Source: Rhodothermales bacterium (GTDB taxonomy: Bacteria > Bacteroidota > Rhodothermia > Rhodothermales > Bin80). Taken from it: DNA of 58,519 nucleotides. Positions 25,920 through 38,699 of the stretch are shown here, in pieces. Under the pieces are notes generated by a model. It was given only the letters and a program-made list of their open reading frames with translations, was not told the DNA's origin and searched no databases. Positions within the stretch are counted from its first letter, which is position 1. The number at the start of each line of letters is the position of its first letter. A program made the position numbers and the translations under genes. The stretch covers positions 1-58,519 of the forward strand of contig JANQES010000142.1 in assembly GCA_028278205.1 (NCBI GenBank), given 5' to 3'.

Positions 25920-26440
25920 AACGTTATCGACATCTGCTCTGCGTGTTCTTGGTCGGTTTCTTGATGGCTCCGGTGGTTGAGGCCCAGGAACAAGACCGTC
26001 TCCTTGTTTTAGTGGGGGACGAACTGCGCGCCTTGCGCAATATGGCAAAAGGAGGAACACGTCTAAAAACACAATTGCCGGTAGGCAAGACGATTCTGGA
26101 GAAAGGAACGCTGGGCGCTGTTCTCGTGACAACGCAGGATGGCATTACCATCTGGAGATACCGGCACAAGAAAGACCGCAACCTCATCAAAATCAATGGG
26201 CTTCCCGATGAGATGGATAACCTCGAAAAGGTGCTTGAGGATCCAAGGTTCCAGGGCATGATAGCGGCACGGGATCGGCTCGGTCCGAGCGATTTTCTCC
26301 TGACGCGGAACCGCCATCCCGTCGCATCAGCGATAGCTGAGGATGCGCTACGTCTCAGACCGCTCCCGCACCGCGCTGAGGCCGACTTGCCCGCTCGATT
26401 GCCGCCGCCAACGTTGCGCGGGGCCCCCCATCGACCGTGA
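25916..26440 (+). CDS. Exported protein of the TIR operon, unknown family
   Basis: This 174-residue protein begins within the TIR stop (ATGA overlap). A signal peptide (HLLCVFLVGFLMAPVVEAQE) is clear. The mature part has an alternating strand/turn pattern (DRLLVLVGDELRALRNMAKG, ILEKGTLGAVLVTTQDGITI) and a disordered Arg/Pro-rich end (LPARLPPPTLRGAPHRP). No domain was recognised. Coupled translation with the TIR protein suggests they meet at the inner membrane, this protein on the periplasmic side. Confidence 0.72.
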   Translation: MKRYRHLLCVFLVGFLMAPVVEAQEQDRLLVLVGDELRALRNMAKGGTRLKTQLPVGKTILEKGTLGAVLVTTQDGITIWRYRHKKDRNLIKINGLPDEMDNLEKVLEDPRFQGMIAARDRLGPSDFLLTRNRHPVASAIAEDALRLRPLPHRAEADLPARLPPPTLRGAPHRP

Positions 26441-26517
26441 AGCCGCGCAAAGAGCCGCGCGCCGCTCAGACTGACTTCCCAAACGGGCTCTCAGCCATCC
26501 CCACAAGGAAACCTGCT

Positions 26518-27504
26518 ATGGGCCACTTACGACTGTATGGCAGCCTGAAACCGCTTCTATCCGGCGTGCTCATTCTCCTGGTCTGGCTGGTTGGCGCAAC
26601 GCCGGCCAGGGCGCAGGTCCCGATGGATACAACGGCGTTTCAGGAGAAGCCGCGGTTTTTTCTCCCGGTGGAATTTGGTGATGGAACCCTTTTTCGAAAC
26701 AACACCCCCTACATTGGCACGGTTCGGCTTACGCCTATGCTCGCCTTCGGCACACAAAGCCAACATCGGCTGGGGCTTATCACGGGCATAGCCTTCGGCA
26801 CCACGGGCAACCTCGTACTGGGGGGGTTGCGTGCCCAGACGCGCATCAAAACGTTTGAAATCGGAGCGTTTGAACTCGCACACCTCAACTTCGCCTTTGA
26901 AATGCTCCTGGGTTCGGAGAACGAGCGCCTGTCAGAGGCTACCAGAGATTCTATATCGGTGCAGCAGGTCGTAGAGACTGTGGATTACGAATCCATCGGT
27001 GGAGCGCTTATTTTTAGCGTGAGCGACCTGGTGCAATTCACCGGCAGACTGGGGTACAATCAGAGGCTCGACGGCGCCTTTTTCGAGTTCTCGCTCGGCA
27101 CCGATCTACGCACCTTGTTCAGGCTGGGCACGAGCGGCGACGAACGCGCCCGCCCCATCAGTGTGCTGGAAACAGAATGCTCTTCCGACCTCTTCGCAGA
27201 GGCTCGGGTGAAGGCGCAGGCGAGCTTCTTCGACGATCCGGCACACCTACAAAAGGTCGATGCGTTTATCGAAAAAGAGAAGAACGACTTCCTGCTTCAA
27301 CCCACGTTGGGAAAAGCCAAACGGTTGCTGGAAAAGGAGGATCTCGGTATACTTGCCCGGCAGATGGACGAGACGCTCGATTATGCCCGAGAGTCATCCG
27401 CCTGCGCGGCCGCGCAGGTTGATGATCTCCCCGCGCGTACACTCTTGCGCATCTTCTACGAGGCCTGGGAGCAAGCCGTCAGTTTGTCGAGTCCGGAGGG
27501 GTAA
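26518..27504 (+). CDS. Predicted exported protein with barrel-like and helical parts (TIR operon)
   Basis: The ATG at 26518, with AAGGAA upstream, gives 328 residues. The signal peptide is LLSGVLILLVWLVGATPARAQ. Residues about 40-205 alternate in the way of a small outer-membrane barrel (GTVRLTPMLAFGTQSQHRLG, LITGIAFGTTGNLVLGGLRA, GALIFSVSDLVQFTGRLGYN). The C-terminal third is helical and charged (LQKVDAFIEKEKNDFLLQPT, LARQMDETLDYARESSACAA). The C-terminus is not the typical barrel-ending aromatic. It is the last gene of the operon, 77 bases after the second gene. Function is unknown. Confidence 0.68.
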   Translation: MGHLRLYGSLKPLLSGVLILLVWLVGATPARAQVPMDTTAFQEKPRFFLPVEFGDGTLFRNNTPYIGTVRLTPMLAFGTQSQHRLGLITGIAFGTTGNLVLGGLRAQTRIKTFEIGAFELAHLNFAFEMLLGSENERLSEATRDSISVQQVVETVDYESIGGALIFSVSDLVQFTGRLGYNQRLDGAFFEFSLGTDLRTLFRLGTSGDERARPISVLETECSSDLFAEARVKAQASFFDDPAHLQKVDAFIEKEKNDFLLQPTLGKAKRLLEKEDLGILARQMDETLDYARESSACAAAQVDDLPARTLLRIFYEAWEQAVSLSSPEG

Positions 27505-27564
27505 AGTACGTCGGGCAACGAATAACGAGGGCTTATTCGCCGGCTCCTGCCGCGCTTCATGCGC

Positions 27565-28146
27565 CTAGAAAAACCGCCGCGTGCCCGTATAGACAAGGCC
27601 GACGAACAGGATCTTCGCCAGATCGAACAGGACGAAGCGCAGCCAGCCTTTGTCGATAGACTCCAGCCACGTGGCATGATCGGCGGCGAAGTGCAGCCAG
27701 ATGACGCCCACGGTGAACAGCGCCAGCGAGCCGGCCATCACCGAGAGGATGCTGCCCGACAGGGCGTTCCATCGCCGCGAGAGCCGCCCGATGACCGCTG
27801 CCGAGAGCGGCATCCCCAGCAGATAGCCTGCCGAGACGGCGCCGAAGAGGTAGGCCGGACCGAAGCCGTCGCCCGCGTAGACGGGGAAGACCAGGCCGAG
27901 CGCCAGGTAAAGCAGCATCGCAAACATACCGTTGCGCCAGCCCAGGTAAAGGCCGCTGCCGTAGACGAAGAGCGTCTGCATCGTGATGGGCACTTCCCAG
28001 AGGTAGATGCGCACTTGCGCGCCGAGCGCCGTCATCAGCGCAAAACCGACGATGCCGAGCACCTGCATCGCCACCGACGCGCGCTCTTGCCGAAGCGCAT
28101 CGACCGTGGCGAGGCCGGGCGAGTGGAGGGTGAGGAGGCTTGTCAT
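27565..28146 (-). CDS. bioY: Biotin transporter BioY
   Basis: BioY is the substrate-binding membrane subunit of an energy-coupling-factor biotin importer. The 193-residue product has about six hydrophobic segments. The family pattern is visible: FALMTALGAQVRIYLWEVPI (strong BioY signature VPIT), TMQTLFVYGSGLYLGWRNGM, and YLALGLVFPVYAGDGFGPAY with the conserved FAGG-like region. The ATG at 28146, preceded by AGAGAT, is preferred to an in-frame GTG 15 bases upstream. No bioM or bioN is adjacent, so it either uses a shared ECF module or works alone. Confidence 0.9.
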   Translation of the reverse strand: MTSLLTLHSPGLATVDALRQERASVAMQVLGIVGFALMTALGAQVRIYLWEVPITMQTLFVYGSGLYLGWRNGMFAMLLYLALGLVFPVYAGDGFGPAYLFGAVSAGYLLGMPLSAAVIGRLSRRWNALSGSILSVMAGSLALFTVGVIWLHFAADHATWLESIDKGWLRFVLFDLAKILFVGLVYTGTRRFF

Positions 28147-28327
28147 GGGATCTCTATTCACGGAAGGTGAAAGTCGTTGTTTGACGAGCCTTGAGGATAA
28201 GAACGACGGCGCACAAGATCCACTTTATCCAGACGGTGTTTTCGTGGATATTTGTTGGATTGTTTAAGGATTGGTCAGGAATCGAGGATCTCTGCACTTT
28301 AGAATTTGCAATCCCTCCTCAATTATT

Positions 28328-29152
28328 TCACCCCTCTAACATCTTCGCCGCGATTTCCTTGAGCAGCTTCACCGCCGCCATCGCTGTGATGCCCACCGGA
28401 TCGCGCACGGGGTTGAACTCGACGAGGTCGGCGCCGACGAGCGGGGCGTCGAGATGGTGGATGATGCCGAGCACGTCGCGGGTGGAAAAGCCGCCCGGTT
28501 CGTGATGCGAGACGCCGGGCGCAAACGCCGGATCGAGCGCGTCCATGTCGAGCGATAAATAAACCGGCCCGTCGAACTCAAAACGCAGATCCGGATGCCA
28601 CGCCTTCATCTCGACGACTTCGACGCCGAAGCGTTCGGCCTGGGCGCGCTGGTGCGGGTTCATCGCGCGGATGCCCACCTGGACCAGCCGCCGCACCAGC
28701 CCTTCTTCCATGATGCGCGCAAACGGACAGCCGTGCGAAAACCGGCTGCCGTCGAACGTGTCGTAGAGATCGGGATGGGCGTCGAGGTGGAGGAGGTTGA
28801 GCGTGTCGTACTGCGCCGCATAGCCTCGCATGATGGGATACGTGACGGCGTGGTCGCCGCCGAGGGCCAGCACGCGGGCGCCGCGTTCGAGCAGATCGGC
28901 GACGGCTTCTTCGATGCGGCTGCGCGCTGCCGCCCCGGCGCCCACATCCAGATCGCCGAGGTCGCGAAAGCGGGGTTCGCGGCCCAGGTCGAGACCGTTT
29001 TCGCTGCACAGGTTGGCCGATCCGTTATGCAGCACTTCGCGAATCCGCACCGGCGCCATCGCCGGGCCGCGCAGGAACGACGAATTTTCATCGGTAGGCA
29101 GCCCCAGCACCGTGACGGTGTCCGGCGCCAGGTCGTCCGGAATGTGAAGCAT
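28328..29152 (-). CDS. Arginase/agmatinase-family ureohydrolase
   Basis: This is a 274-residue binuclear manganese enzyme of the arginase/agmatinase/formimidoylglutamase family. Metal-binding motifs appear in order: LGGDHAVTYP, LLHLDAHPDLYD and YLSLDMDALDPAFAPG. GGFSTRDVL and a late glutamate in ADLVEFNPVRD complete the usual set. SHGCPFARIMEEG after the second motif is like agmatinases rather than arginases. No polyamine or histidine-utilisation genes are adjacent, so the substrate (agmatine, guanidinobutyrate or similar) is open. Confidence 0.9.
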   Translation of the reverse strand: MLHIPDDLAPDTVTVLGLPTDENSSFLRGPAMAPVRIREVLHNGSANLCSENGLDLGREPRFRDLGDLDVGAGAAARSRIEEAVADLLERGARVLALGGDHAVTYPIMRGYAAQYDTLNLLHLDAHPDLYDTFDGSRFSHGCPFARIMEEGLVRRLVQVGIRAMNPHQRAQAERFGVEVVEMKAWHPDLRFEFDGPVYLSLDMDALDPAFAPGVSHHEPGGFSTRDVLGIIHHLDAPLVGADLVEFNPVRDPVGITAMAAVKLLKEIAAKMLEG

Positions 29153-29833
29153 GGAATTCCGGTGTTTTGTTCGATCAATATCAGGCTGAAAAATGCTCTA
29201 AAACCCTTCGGGTCTGTGTCTTGTCCAACGTATTTCTCGGATTCCTTCAAATCAAATTTGATTATTAAATTGTAAATTAATTAGATAATTTGTTCATTCT
29301 TCCTAAACTTATTGCGCAAAAGTGAGATGGGGCCGAAATAAATGCCATTGAAAAATCTTTTGGCTTTATAAGTCGAAGCTTTTCCGGCAATCCGGCAAGT
29401 GAGCATTATCCAAGATGAGGAATCATACTCTTGAGATGCGCGCCCGAAGTTCTTACCTTCTCAAGCCCCATCGGTGATAAGCATAAAAAGCACACAGATG
29501 CAGAGGATGGGGCCCATGCTTTCATGAGCAGTATATCGTGTTAATCCGTCGTAACACGTCTTCAGTCGGTCCTCGACTGCTTTTTCGGCCCCTGTCTGCT
29601 CAGGGGCTCGTGTCTGCTTATGTTGTGCCCATCCGTCTGCCGGTCTCCTGGTATCGCCTACGAAGCCGCCTCGCGCGCCCGTGTTCGGGATCGTTTCCTG
29701 CACCTGGAGGCGGAGGTAGTGGAAGGCATCCGCCGGGTGCCGGCGTCTGAGTTTTTTGCAACTCCCTCAGGCGAAAAATCCCCCAAAGTCTGCCTTCTTC
29801 CACGAGCCAATGCACAAAAAAAGGATTAACCCT
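29153..29833. other. Gene-poor, partly AT-rich gap
   Basis: About 680 bases lie between the ureohydrolase start and the DUF3050 start. The part at 29240-29310 is strongly A/T-rich (e.g. ATTATTAAATTGTAAATTAA), which fits a divergent promoter region or a transferred scrap. Short open frames here have no coding character or recognisable product. Confidence 0.4.
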
Positions 29834-30622
29834 ATGACCTACTCTGCCCAGGACATACACCAAAAGCTTACTCCGCTGGTCGACCAACTGACGGGGCATT
29901 CCGTTTACAAAAACATGGACGACATCGAGGATTTGCATCTCTTCATGGAGCACCACGTCTATGCCGTCTGGGATTTCATGTCGCTGCTCAAGGCGCTTCA
30001 GTTGGAGTTGACCTCCACCGAGGTGCCGTGGATGCCTTCATCCTATCCCGTCAGCCGGCGCCTGGTTAATGAGATTGTACTGGAAGAGGAGAGCGACGTG
30101 GGGCCGGACGGGACGTACATGAGCCATTTTGAGATGTATCTGGCCGCGATGGATGAGGTGGGCGCAGACACCACGAGCATCAACCAGTTCACCCAGGCCG
30201 TTATCGGGGGGACCACGCCCGAAGAGGCGCTCCAGGCGGTCGATATTCCGGAATCCGTCCGCGAGTTCGTCGGGACCACCTTCAGCTTCATCGAGACGGG
30301 CGGGCTCCACGAGGTGGCGGCGGCCTTTACCTTTGGCCGCGAGGATGTCATCCCCGCGCTCTTTCGCTCTTTCATCGCCGACCTGGACCGGCTGTTTCCC
30401 GGCAAGCTGCGTATGCTGCGCTATTACCTCGACCGCCACGTAGCCCTCGACGAAGAGGCGCACGGCCCGATGGCGCTGCGCATGGTGGCCGACCTGTGCG
30501 GCGAAGACAGCCAAGAATGGGACGAGGCGCTAAACGCTTCGCTCCGCGCGTTAGAGGCGAGGAAAAAGCTTTGGGATGGGATTGATCAGGCTATCACCGC
30601 GCGCCACACGGTCAATTATTAA
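29834..30622 (+). CDS. DUF3050 protein (haem-oxygenase-like fold)
   Basis: This 262-residue soluble protein carries the DUF3050 pattern: GHSVYKNMDDIEDLHLFMEH, HVYAVWDFMSLLKALQLELT and RRLVNEIVLEEESD, then YMSHFEMYLAAMDEVGADT. The histidines and glutamates along these helices resemble the metal ligands of haem-oxygenase-like di-iron enzymes, but the activity of DUF3050 is not known to me. The start at 29834 is chosen over the upstream in-frame start because homology begins there. It is convergent with metH, with a strong hairpin between. Confidence 0.87.
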   Translation: MTYSAQDIHQKLTPLVDQLTGHSVYKNMDDIEDLHLFMEHHVYAVWDFMSLLKALQLELTSTEVPWMPSSYPVSRRLVNEIVLEEESDVGPDGTYMSHFEMYLAAMDEVGADTTSINQFTQAVIGGTTPEEALQAVDIPESVREFVGTTFSFIETGGLHEVAAAFTFGREDVIPALFRSFIADLDRLFPGKLRMLRYYLDRHVALDEEAHGPMALRMVADLCGEDSQEWDEALNASLRALEARKKLWDGIDQAITARHTVNY

Positions 30623-30639
30623 CCGCCTTGCGGGTTGCT

Positions 30640-30676
30640 CGGAGGCAGGCTGCGATGTGTTTGCAGCCTGCCTCCG
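30640..30676. terminator. Bidirectional hairpin between DUF3050 and metH
   Basis: CGGAGGCAGGCTGC (30640-30653) pairs perfectly with GCAGCCTGCCTCCG (30663-30676) over a 9-base loop. Its position between two convergent stops (30622 and 30687) fits a shared terminator. The flanking T-tracts are weak on both strands. Confidence 0.7.
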
Positions 30677-30686
30677 AAACAGTTTC

Positions 30687-34409
<3,723 letters not shown>

Positions 34410-34545
34410 GCTGCGTATCTTTATTAACTGTGGGGATATCGTGTGGGAAAGATCTCTTCTACGCCTAACCCCGGTACATTTGTTCGTTCGATGCATCGGA
34501 TAGGGTGAAAAAACGTCCGGCTAAGATCTTATCCACGACTCCCAA

Positions 34546-34667
34546 TTGTCATCCTGAGGACTCCGGACCTGATCCGGGGGACGAAGGATCTGTCATGTAT
34601 TGATACCGTCCTGAATAGCTCAAACGGTGCGTTTTAGACAGATCCTTCACTGCGTTCAGGATGACAA
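34546..34667. repeat. TTGTCATCCTGAG-type intergenic palindrome
   Basis: TTGTCATCCTGA (34546-34557) and GAAGGATCTGTC (34583-34594) are mirrored by GACAGATCCTTC (34637-34648) and TCAGGATGACAA (34656-34667). Palindromes with this CATCCTGAG...GAAGGATC wording are widespread in unrelated bacteria. It separates metH from the NACHT gene. Confidence 0.8.
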
Positions 34668-34695
34668 GAAAGGAGGATTGAGGATAGACGTCACA

Positions 34696-37104
34696 TCAAG
34701 TTTTTTCTGAAGGACGTGCTTTGTTCTGATCACGCGGCGGGCGCAACGCCGCAAAGTGTTCGAGCATAAGCCGGTGGATAAAAATGTAGCCGCCGCCGAC
34801 CTTCTGCAAAAAGATGAGCCGCGCCGCATAGTCGAGAAACCCCACGAGGTCGCGCGGAATGACGCCGCTGCGGATGAGGACGAGGCGAAGGGTGTAATGT
34901 TTGATAACGGCGATGCCGCCGAATTGAGAGCTTATCAATAATCCTATGATTAATCCCAAACTCAGGCCGGGTATTAGCCCGTCGCGCAGGATGCCGAAAA
35001 TGTTTTCCTCAGTTCCGGAAAGCAATCCCATAATCAGCCCAGTGCTCGATCCTACTCCCAACCCGCTCCCCATCCCCGCGAGCACCGCGTTCCTAATGGA
35101 TAACTTAATGCCCTGATTCGGGAGCGTCTTTGCCTCTACGATCCTGCTTTTTAATGCCTCACGGAAAGCGGAGGCCATCCCCACGATTAGCCCCAAAATC
35201 AACCCGGATATCAAATATAAAACAATATCCTCGGTGGCTGTGCTCATCCCGTCAATCAACCAGTAAATGACGCCGGTTAATTGGCCGAGTATAAGACCCC
35301 AAACTATGCCCATTAAGGCCCCGGTCCACGACCAATTCAGCGCTTCTGTGGGTTTTATGTCGCTTTGCAGCCGTTGCTGGCGGTCTCTGAATCCATTAAA
35401 CAGGCCACTGATCAGGCCAAAGAAGAACCCTCCGAGAAAGCCCCAGATTAGCCCTGCCAGCACCAAGATAGGCAACTCCTGAGGCGTAGACTCGGAAAAA
35501 TTCCACGCAAGTAGCCCGAAAGCCGGCCCAATGATCAATCCATACAGTAGCCATCCAATCAGGTTTTCGCCAAGCGCATACGCCCACCGCTGCCCCTGCG
35601 TCTTCAGCCAACTCGGCTGGAGGTCTTCGATCAAAAAAACGGATTGCGTGTGCTGATCCATCCCCTGCGCCAGCCAGGCGAGCCACGCCGTGGTTTGTTC
35701 GCGGGAAAACGGCGCGGCGGCGCCCCGGCGTTTGAACATGCGGGCGACGTAGGTGTCGAGCAGGTGGCGGCGGCGGGCTTCGGGGGGAGCGTTTTCGACG
35801 GGCGTAAGGGTTTCGGCGAGGGCGTCTTCGTAGACTTCGCTCATGATGTTGAGCATCAGCGGCGTCTCGGCGAGGATTTGCAGGGTGGGGTCGGCGTCGA
35901 GGGTGGCGCGGAGGGCGTCGAGATCGGCGGCGGCGCCGGTGAGGTAGGTGTCTACCTGAGCGGGGGTCAGGGGTTCGAGGCAGACGGCGCGGTCGAGTTC
36001 GAGGCGGGCGGGGCGGAGGGCTTCATATTCTTCGAGGCGGCTGCACACGACGAGGCCGTGCAGGCTCTCGCGCGCAAACGCGTTGATGGCTTCGACGCAG
36101 GCGGCGCGCTTTTCGGGGCGGACTTCGTCGAGGCCGTCGAGCAGGAGCAGGAGGCGATGGGCGTCGAGCCAGGCGCGGCCCATCTTTTTGGGGATGCGGT
36201 ATTTGTCGCTGAGTTCGGCGGTCAGCCAGGTAGCGAGATCCTGGCCGGTGTCGCTCCAGGCGGAGAGGTTGAAGACGACGGGGATGGGCAGCGTGGCGTC
36301 GCGCTTGGCGCGGGTGAGCAGGGCGTGGGCCAGATCGAGCAGGGCGATGGTTTTGCCCGATCCGGGCGCCCCCAGGATCAGCAGCGCCCGCCCCGAGGCT
36401 TCGAAGAGGTTGATGATTGTCGTGCCCGGCGGCACCGTTTCGCTGATGGGTTCGTCGCTGCCGAGGACTTCTTCCCAGGGCTGCGCCACGGCGTCGGGCC
36501 GCATCGTCTTGTTGACGTCGAGCAAGACTTTGCCGAGGGTGGCCTTTTCGAGCACGCCTTCGACCCACGTCTGCTTCACCTTGTCGAGCAGGATCAGCAG
36601 GTTGCGGCGTTCTTCGGCGGCGGCGGGCGGCAGCGTGTGCGCGAGGCGGTCGTCGCGATGCCGCCGGTAGACCTCGGCCAGCTCGCGCGCCACGTCGCGC
36701 TTGACCAGTTCGCCCAACTCGTCCGTCGTATCGAACCAGCCGACGGCGAGGCCGGTCTCGACGCGGCTGATCCGGTCGAGAAAAGCCTGAAGCTTCGGGT
36801 CGCGCTGCCCTTCGATACCCGCGCGTTTTTCGTAAATCAGGCACGGCTTGCCGAGATTCCGGGCGTGTTCGAACTCGTCGATGGTGTAGGCGCCGTAGCC
36901 TTTCCAGAAGATCCCGATGTAGAGGTCGGCGGCGGCTACTTCTTCGAGGAATACCTGCTCGATGGTTTCGGGCCGCGCCCCAGCGTCTTCTTCGTAGAGC
37001 CAGGCATCGACGCCGAGGTCGTCGAGGGCGGCTTCGACGGCCTGGCGTTCCGGCGCCAGTTCCTGCATCCGCGAACTGACAAAGACGCGAAGGGAGTTGC
37101 TCAT
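34696..37104 (-). CDS. DUF4062-NACHT ATPase with C-terminal membrane region
   Basis: This is an 802-residue STAND/NLR-like protein. The N-terminal DUF4062 domain spans residues 4-150 (LRVFVSSRMQELAPERQAVE ... DLYIGIFWKGYG). It is followed by a NACHT ATPase with Walker A GAPGSGKT (245-252), Walker B LLLLLDGLDE (318-327) and the sensor-like CSRLEEY. The winged-helix-like part (about 400-480) leads to about eight Gly-rich membrane helices (about 510-740), then a short tail with YIFIHRLMLEHFAAL. No leucine-rich, WD or TPR sensor repeats are present; the membrane region replaces them. NACHT proteins assemble on sensing invaders or damage. Here the upstream genes encode a FecR-like protein and a lipoprotein, suggesting an envelope signal. 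Confidence 0.9.
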   Translation of the reverse strand: MSNSLRVFVSSRMQELAPERQAVEAALDDLGVDAWLYEEDAGARPETIEQVFLEEVAAADLYIGIFWKGYGAYTIDEFEHARNLGKPCLIYEKRAGIEGQRDPKLQAFLDRISRVETGLAVGWFDTTDELGELVKRDVARELAEVYRRHRDDRLAHTLPPAAAEERRNLLILLDKVKQTWVEGVLEKATLGKVLLDVNKTMRPDAVAQPWEEVLGSDEPISETVPPGTTIINLFEASGRALLILGAPGSGKTIALLDLAHALLTRAKRDATLPIPVVFNLSAWSDTGQDLATWLTAELSDKYRIPKKMGRAWLDAHRLLLLLDGLDEVRPEKRAACVEAINAFARESLHGLVVCSRLEEYEALRPARLELDRAVCLEPLTPAQVDTYLTGAAADLDALRATLDADPTLQILAETPLMLNIMSEVYEDALAETLTPVENAPPEARRRHLLDTYVARMFKRRGAAAPFSREQTTAWLAWLAQGMDQHTQSVFLIEDLQPSWLKTQGQRWAYALGENLIGWLLYGLIIGPAFGLLAWNFSESTPQELPILVLAGLIWGFLGGFFFGLISGLFNGFRDRQQRLQSDIKPTEALNWSWTGALMGIVWGLILGQLTGVIYWLIDGMSTATEDIVLYLISGLILGLIVGMASAFREALKSRIVEAKTLPNQGIKLSIRNAVLAGMGSGLGVGSSTGLIMGLLSGTEENIFGILRDGLIPGLSLGLIIGLLISSQFGGIAVIKHYTLRLVLIRSGVIPRDLVGFLDYAARLIFLQKVGGGYIFIHRLMLEHFAALRPPRDQNKARPSEKT

Positions 37105-37131
37105 CGGGTATCGGTGGGCAGGGTGCGGCTC

Positions 37132-37800
37132 CTACCGGGCGGTGGTGTTCCGGATCTCGACTGTAAAAGGAATATCGCCTTCGTCCGACCGGACGCGCGC
37201 CTGGTATTGGCCTTGTTCGATCCCAAGGATACTCACGGTAACGGGACGCCGTCCGGCTTGCAAAATACCTGCGCCTGGTGAGAAGCTAACGCAGGGTTGC
37301 CGATTGGCGCCGCACAGATCCGGCGGCGGCAGGATCTCCCAGTTCAGGCGCCCGCGCCCCCGGTTGTAGATGAAGACCGTGCCCGTCTCGAAGCAGGCTT
37401 CCATCACCGGGCTTCGCGCCGTCGGAGCAAGCTGCACCACGAAGCCGTCGTTTTCGATCGTCTGCTGCATCCGCCCGGCGTAGAGCAGCGATTGGTTGAC
37501 GCTGGCGATCTCCACCCCGAATTCGACCGGCCCGACGGGCACCTCGATGGGAAAGACCGCCTGCCCGCCTAATTCGATACGCTGGCTCGACAGCGGCAAT
37601 CCGTTGATAGACAACGCTGCCGAGGAGACGACCGAGAGACACTGCTGCAGGCTGCCGTCGAGCGCGGCGGTCCGGGGCAGGTTCAGGATGAGGCGGCTCC
37701 GGACCGTCTCGTCGAAGGCTGCCAGCCCGCCCTGTTCACAGCCGGCGAGCATCAAGGCCGCGAGCAAGACGAGGCCGGGCCATCGGTAGGGCTGCTTCAT
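37132..37800 (-). CDS. Lipoprotein of the NACHT operon, unknown family
   Basis: This is a 222-residue lipoprotein (signal GLVLLAALMLAGC, Cys at 21). The mature protein looks all-beta: LILNLPRTAALDGSLQQCLS, VPVGPVEFGVEIASVNQSLL, and a C-terminal Ig-like or BACON-like stretch (ILQAGRRPVTVSILGIEQGQ). Four cysteines in the mature part could form disulfides. It follows the FecR-like gene by 12 bases and precedes the NACHT gene by 27, so the three form an operon. It may be the periplasmic or surface sensor. Confidence 0.75.
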   Translation of the reverse strand: MKQPYRWPGLVLLAALMLAGCEQGGLAAFDETVRSRLILNLPRTAALDGSLQQCLSVVSSAALSINGLPLSSQRIELGGQAVFPIEVPVGPVEFGVEIASVNQSLLYAGRMQQTIENDGFVVQLAPTARSPVMEACFETGTVFIYNRGRGRLNWEILPPPDLCGANRQPCVSFSPGAGILQAGRRPVTVSILGIEQGQYQARVRSDEGDIPFTVEIRNTTAR

Positions 37801-37812
37801 GATATGCCTCTG

Positions 37813-38595
37813 TCAGTTCGGGAGGTCAATGATGATCTGGCCTTGCACATTGCCGGGGCGGTCGTCGCGGCGTTGGATGACGTAATAGCCGCCAACGACA
37901 ACGATGGCCAACATGCCGAGGCGTACCCCGGTTCGTTTAAAGAAGGGCTTGCGCCATACGGTGCGGGTGTCATACTTCATCCGTCGTTGCAATCCCACGA
38001 GGGCAGCCCCGACGATCTCGACAGGGGGGCCGTCGTCGGACCAGTACCAGGCGCGGTTCCGCCCCTCAATCACCGGGCCGCCTTCTTCAAGTCGGATGCT
38101 GCCTTTCTTCAGGTACAGAGTGTCGTTGCGCGCCGAGTCGGCCAGAATCAACACCTCCGTGCCGAGGATCGAGACGAGGTGCCTTTTCAAGAAGACACCG
38201 AGTTCGCCACGTTTGAGATTGACCGACATGCGGCCCTGCCGAAGACGGAAGCGCAACGCGTTGTCGGGGGTGATCGATTCGATGCTATACGATCCGGTCC
38301 CGGTCAGGATGGTGTGGCCTTTGAGGCCGGGCCGGTCGATCTCCACTTCCATCCAGAGTTGATTATACAACGTCAGATTATCTCGAATGAACAAAACCTG
38401 ATTCACGACTACCGGCTTGATCAGGCGCGTGGCCGGGCGCAGGATTTCGGCGTCGTTCGTGCTTTTTACCCGCCTGGCCCGGCCCTCGACGATGCGCTCG
38501 ATGCCGGCAACCTGTTGCCCGTAGACGTCAACGGGAAGCAGGACGACCGGACTCCAGAGACTTATCAGAAGGGCTATGTAATAACTACTACGCAT
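37813..38595 (-). CDS. FecR-domain-like anchored periplasmic protein (NACHT operon)
   Basis: This is a 260-residue protein with a signal peptide (YYIALLISLWSPVVLLPVDVYG). A FecR-like beta domain follows: LFIRDNLTLYNQLWMEVEID, GSYSIESITPDNALRFRLRQG, LVSILGTEVLILADSARNDT, then YLKKGSIRLEEGG. A membrane helix near the C-terminus (LGMLAIVVVGGYYVIQ, about 228-244) leaves a short tail. Classical FecR proteins pass an outer-membrane signal to an ECF sigma factor; no sigma gene is adjacent here and the topology is reversed, with the helix after the domain. It is the first gene of the FecR-lipoprotein-NACHT operon. Confidence 0.75.
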   Translation of the reverse strand: MRSSYYIALLISLWSPVVLLPVDVYGQQVAGIERIVEGRARRVKSTNDAEILRPATRLIKPVVVNQVLFIRDNLTLYNQLWMEVEIDRPGLKGHTILTGTGSYSIESITPDNALRFRLRQGRMSVNLKRGELGVFLKRHLVSILGTEVLILADSARNDTLYLKKGSIRLEEGGPVIEGRNRAWYWSDDGPPVEIVGAALVGLQRRMKYDTRTVWRKPFFKRTGVRLGMLAIVVVGGYYVIQRRDDRPGNVQGQIIIDLPN

Positions 38596-38699
38596 ACGGG
38601 GGCTGCGGTAAGGTTAATTCATCCAATCATATGTTAACAAAGACGCATTCACAGGTAAAATATAACCTATGCGCGTGTTTTTTTATGCATCACCGTTTC

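Noticed and set aside
29461..29703. 80-codon minus-strand open frame in the gap before DUF3050
   Set aside because: It has no ribosome-binding site, no domain and atypical composition, and it lies in an AT-rich non-conserved region.
34410..34545. Possible cobalamin or SAM riboswitch before metH
   Set aside because: No conserved B12-box or SAM-box elements could be found in this short leader.
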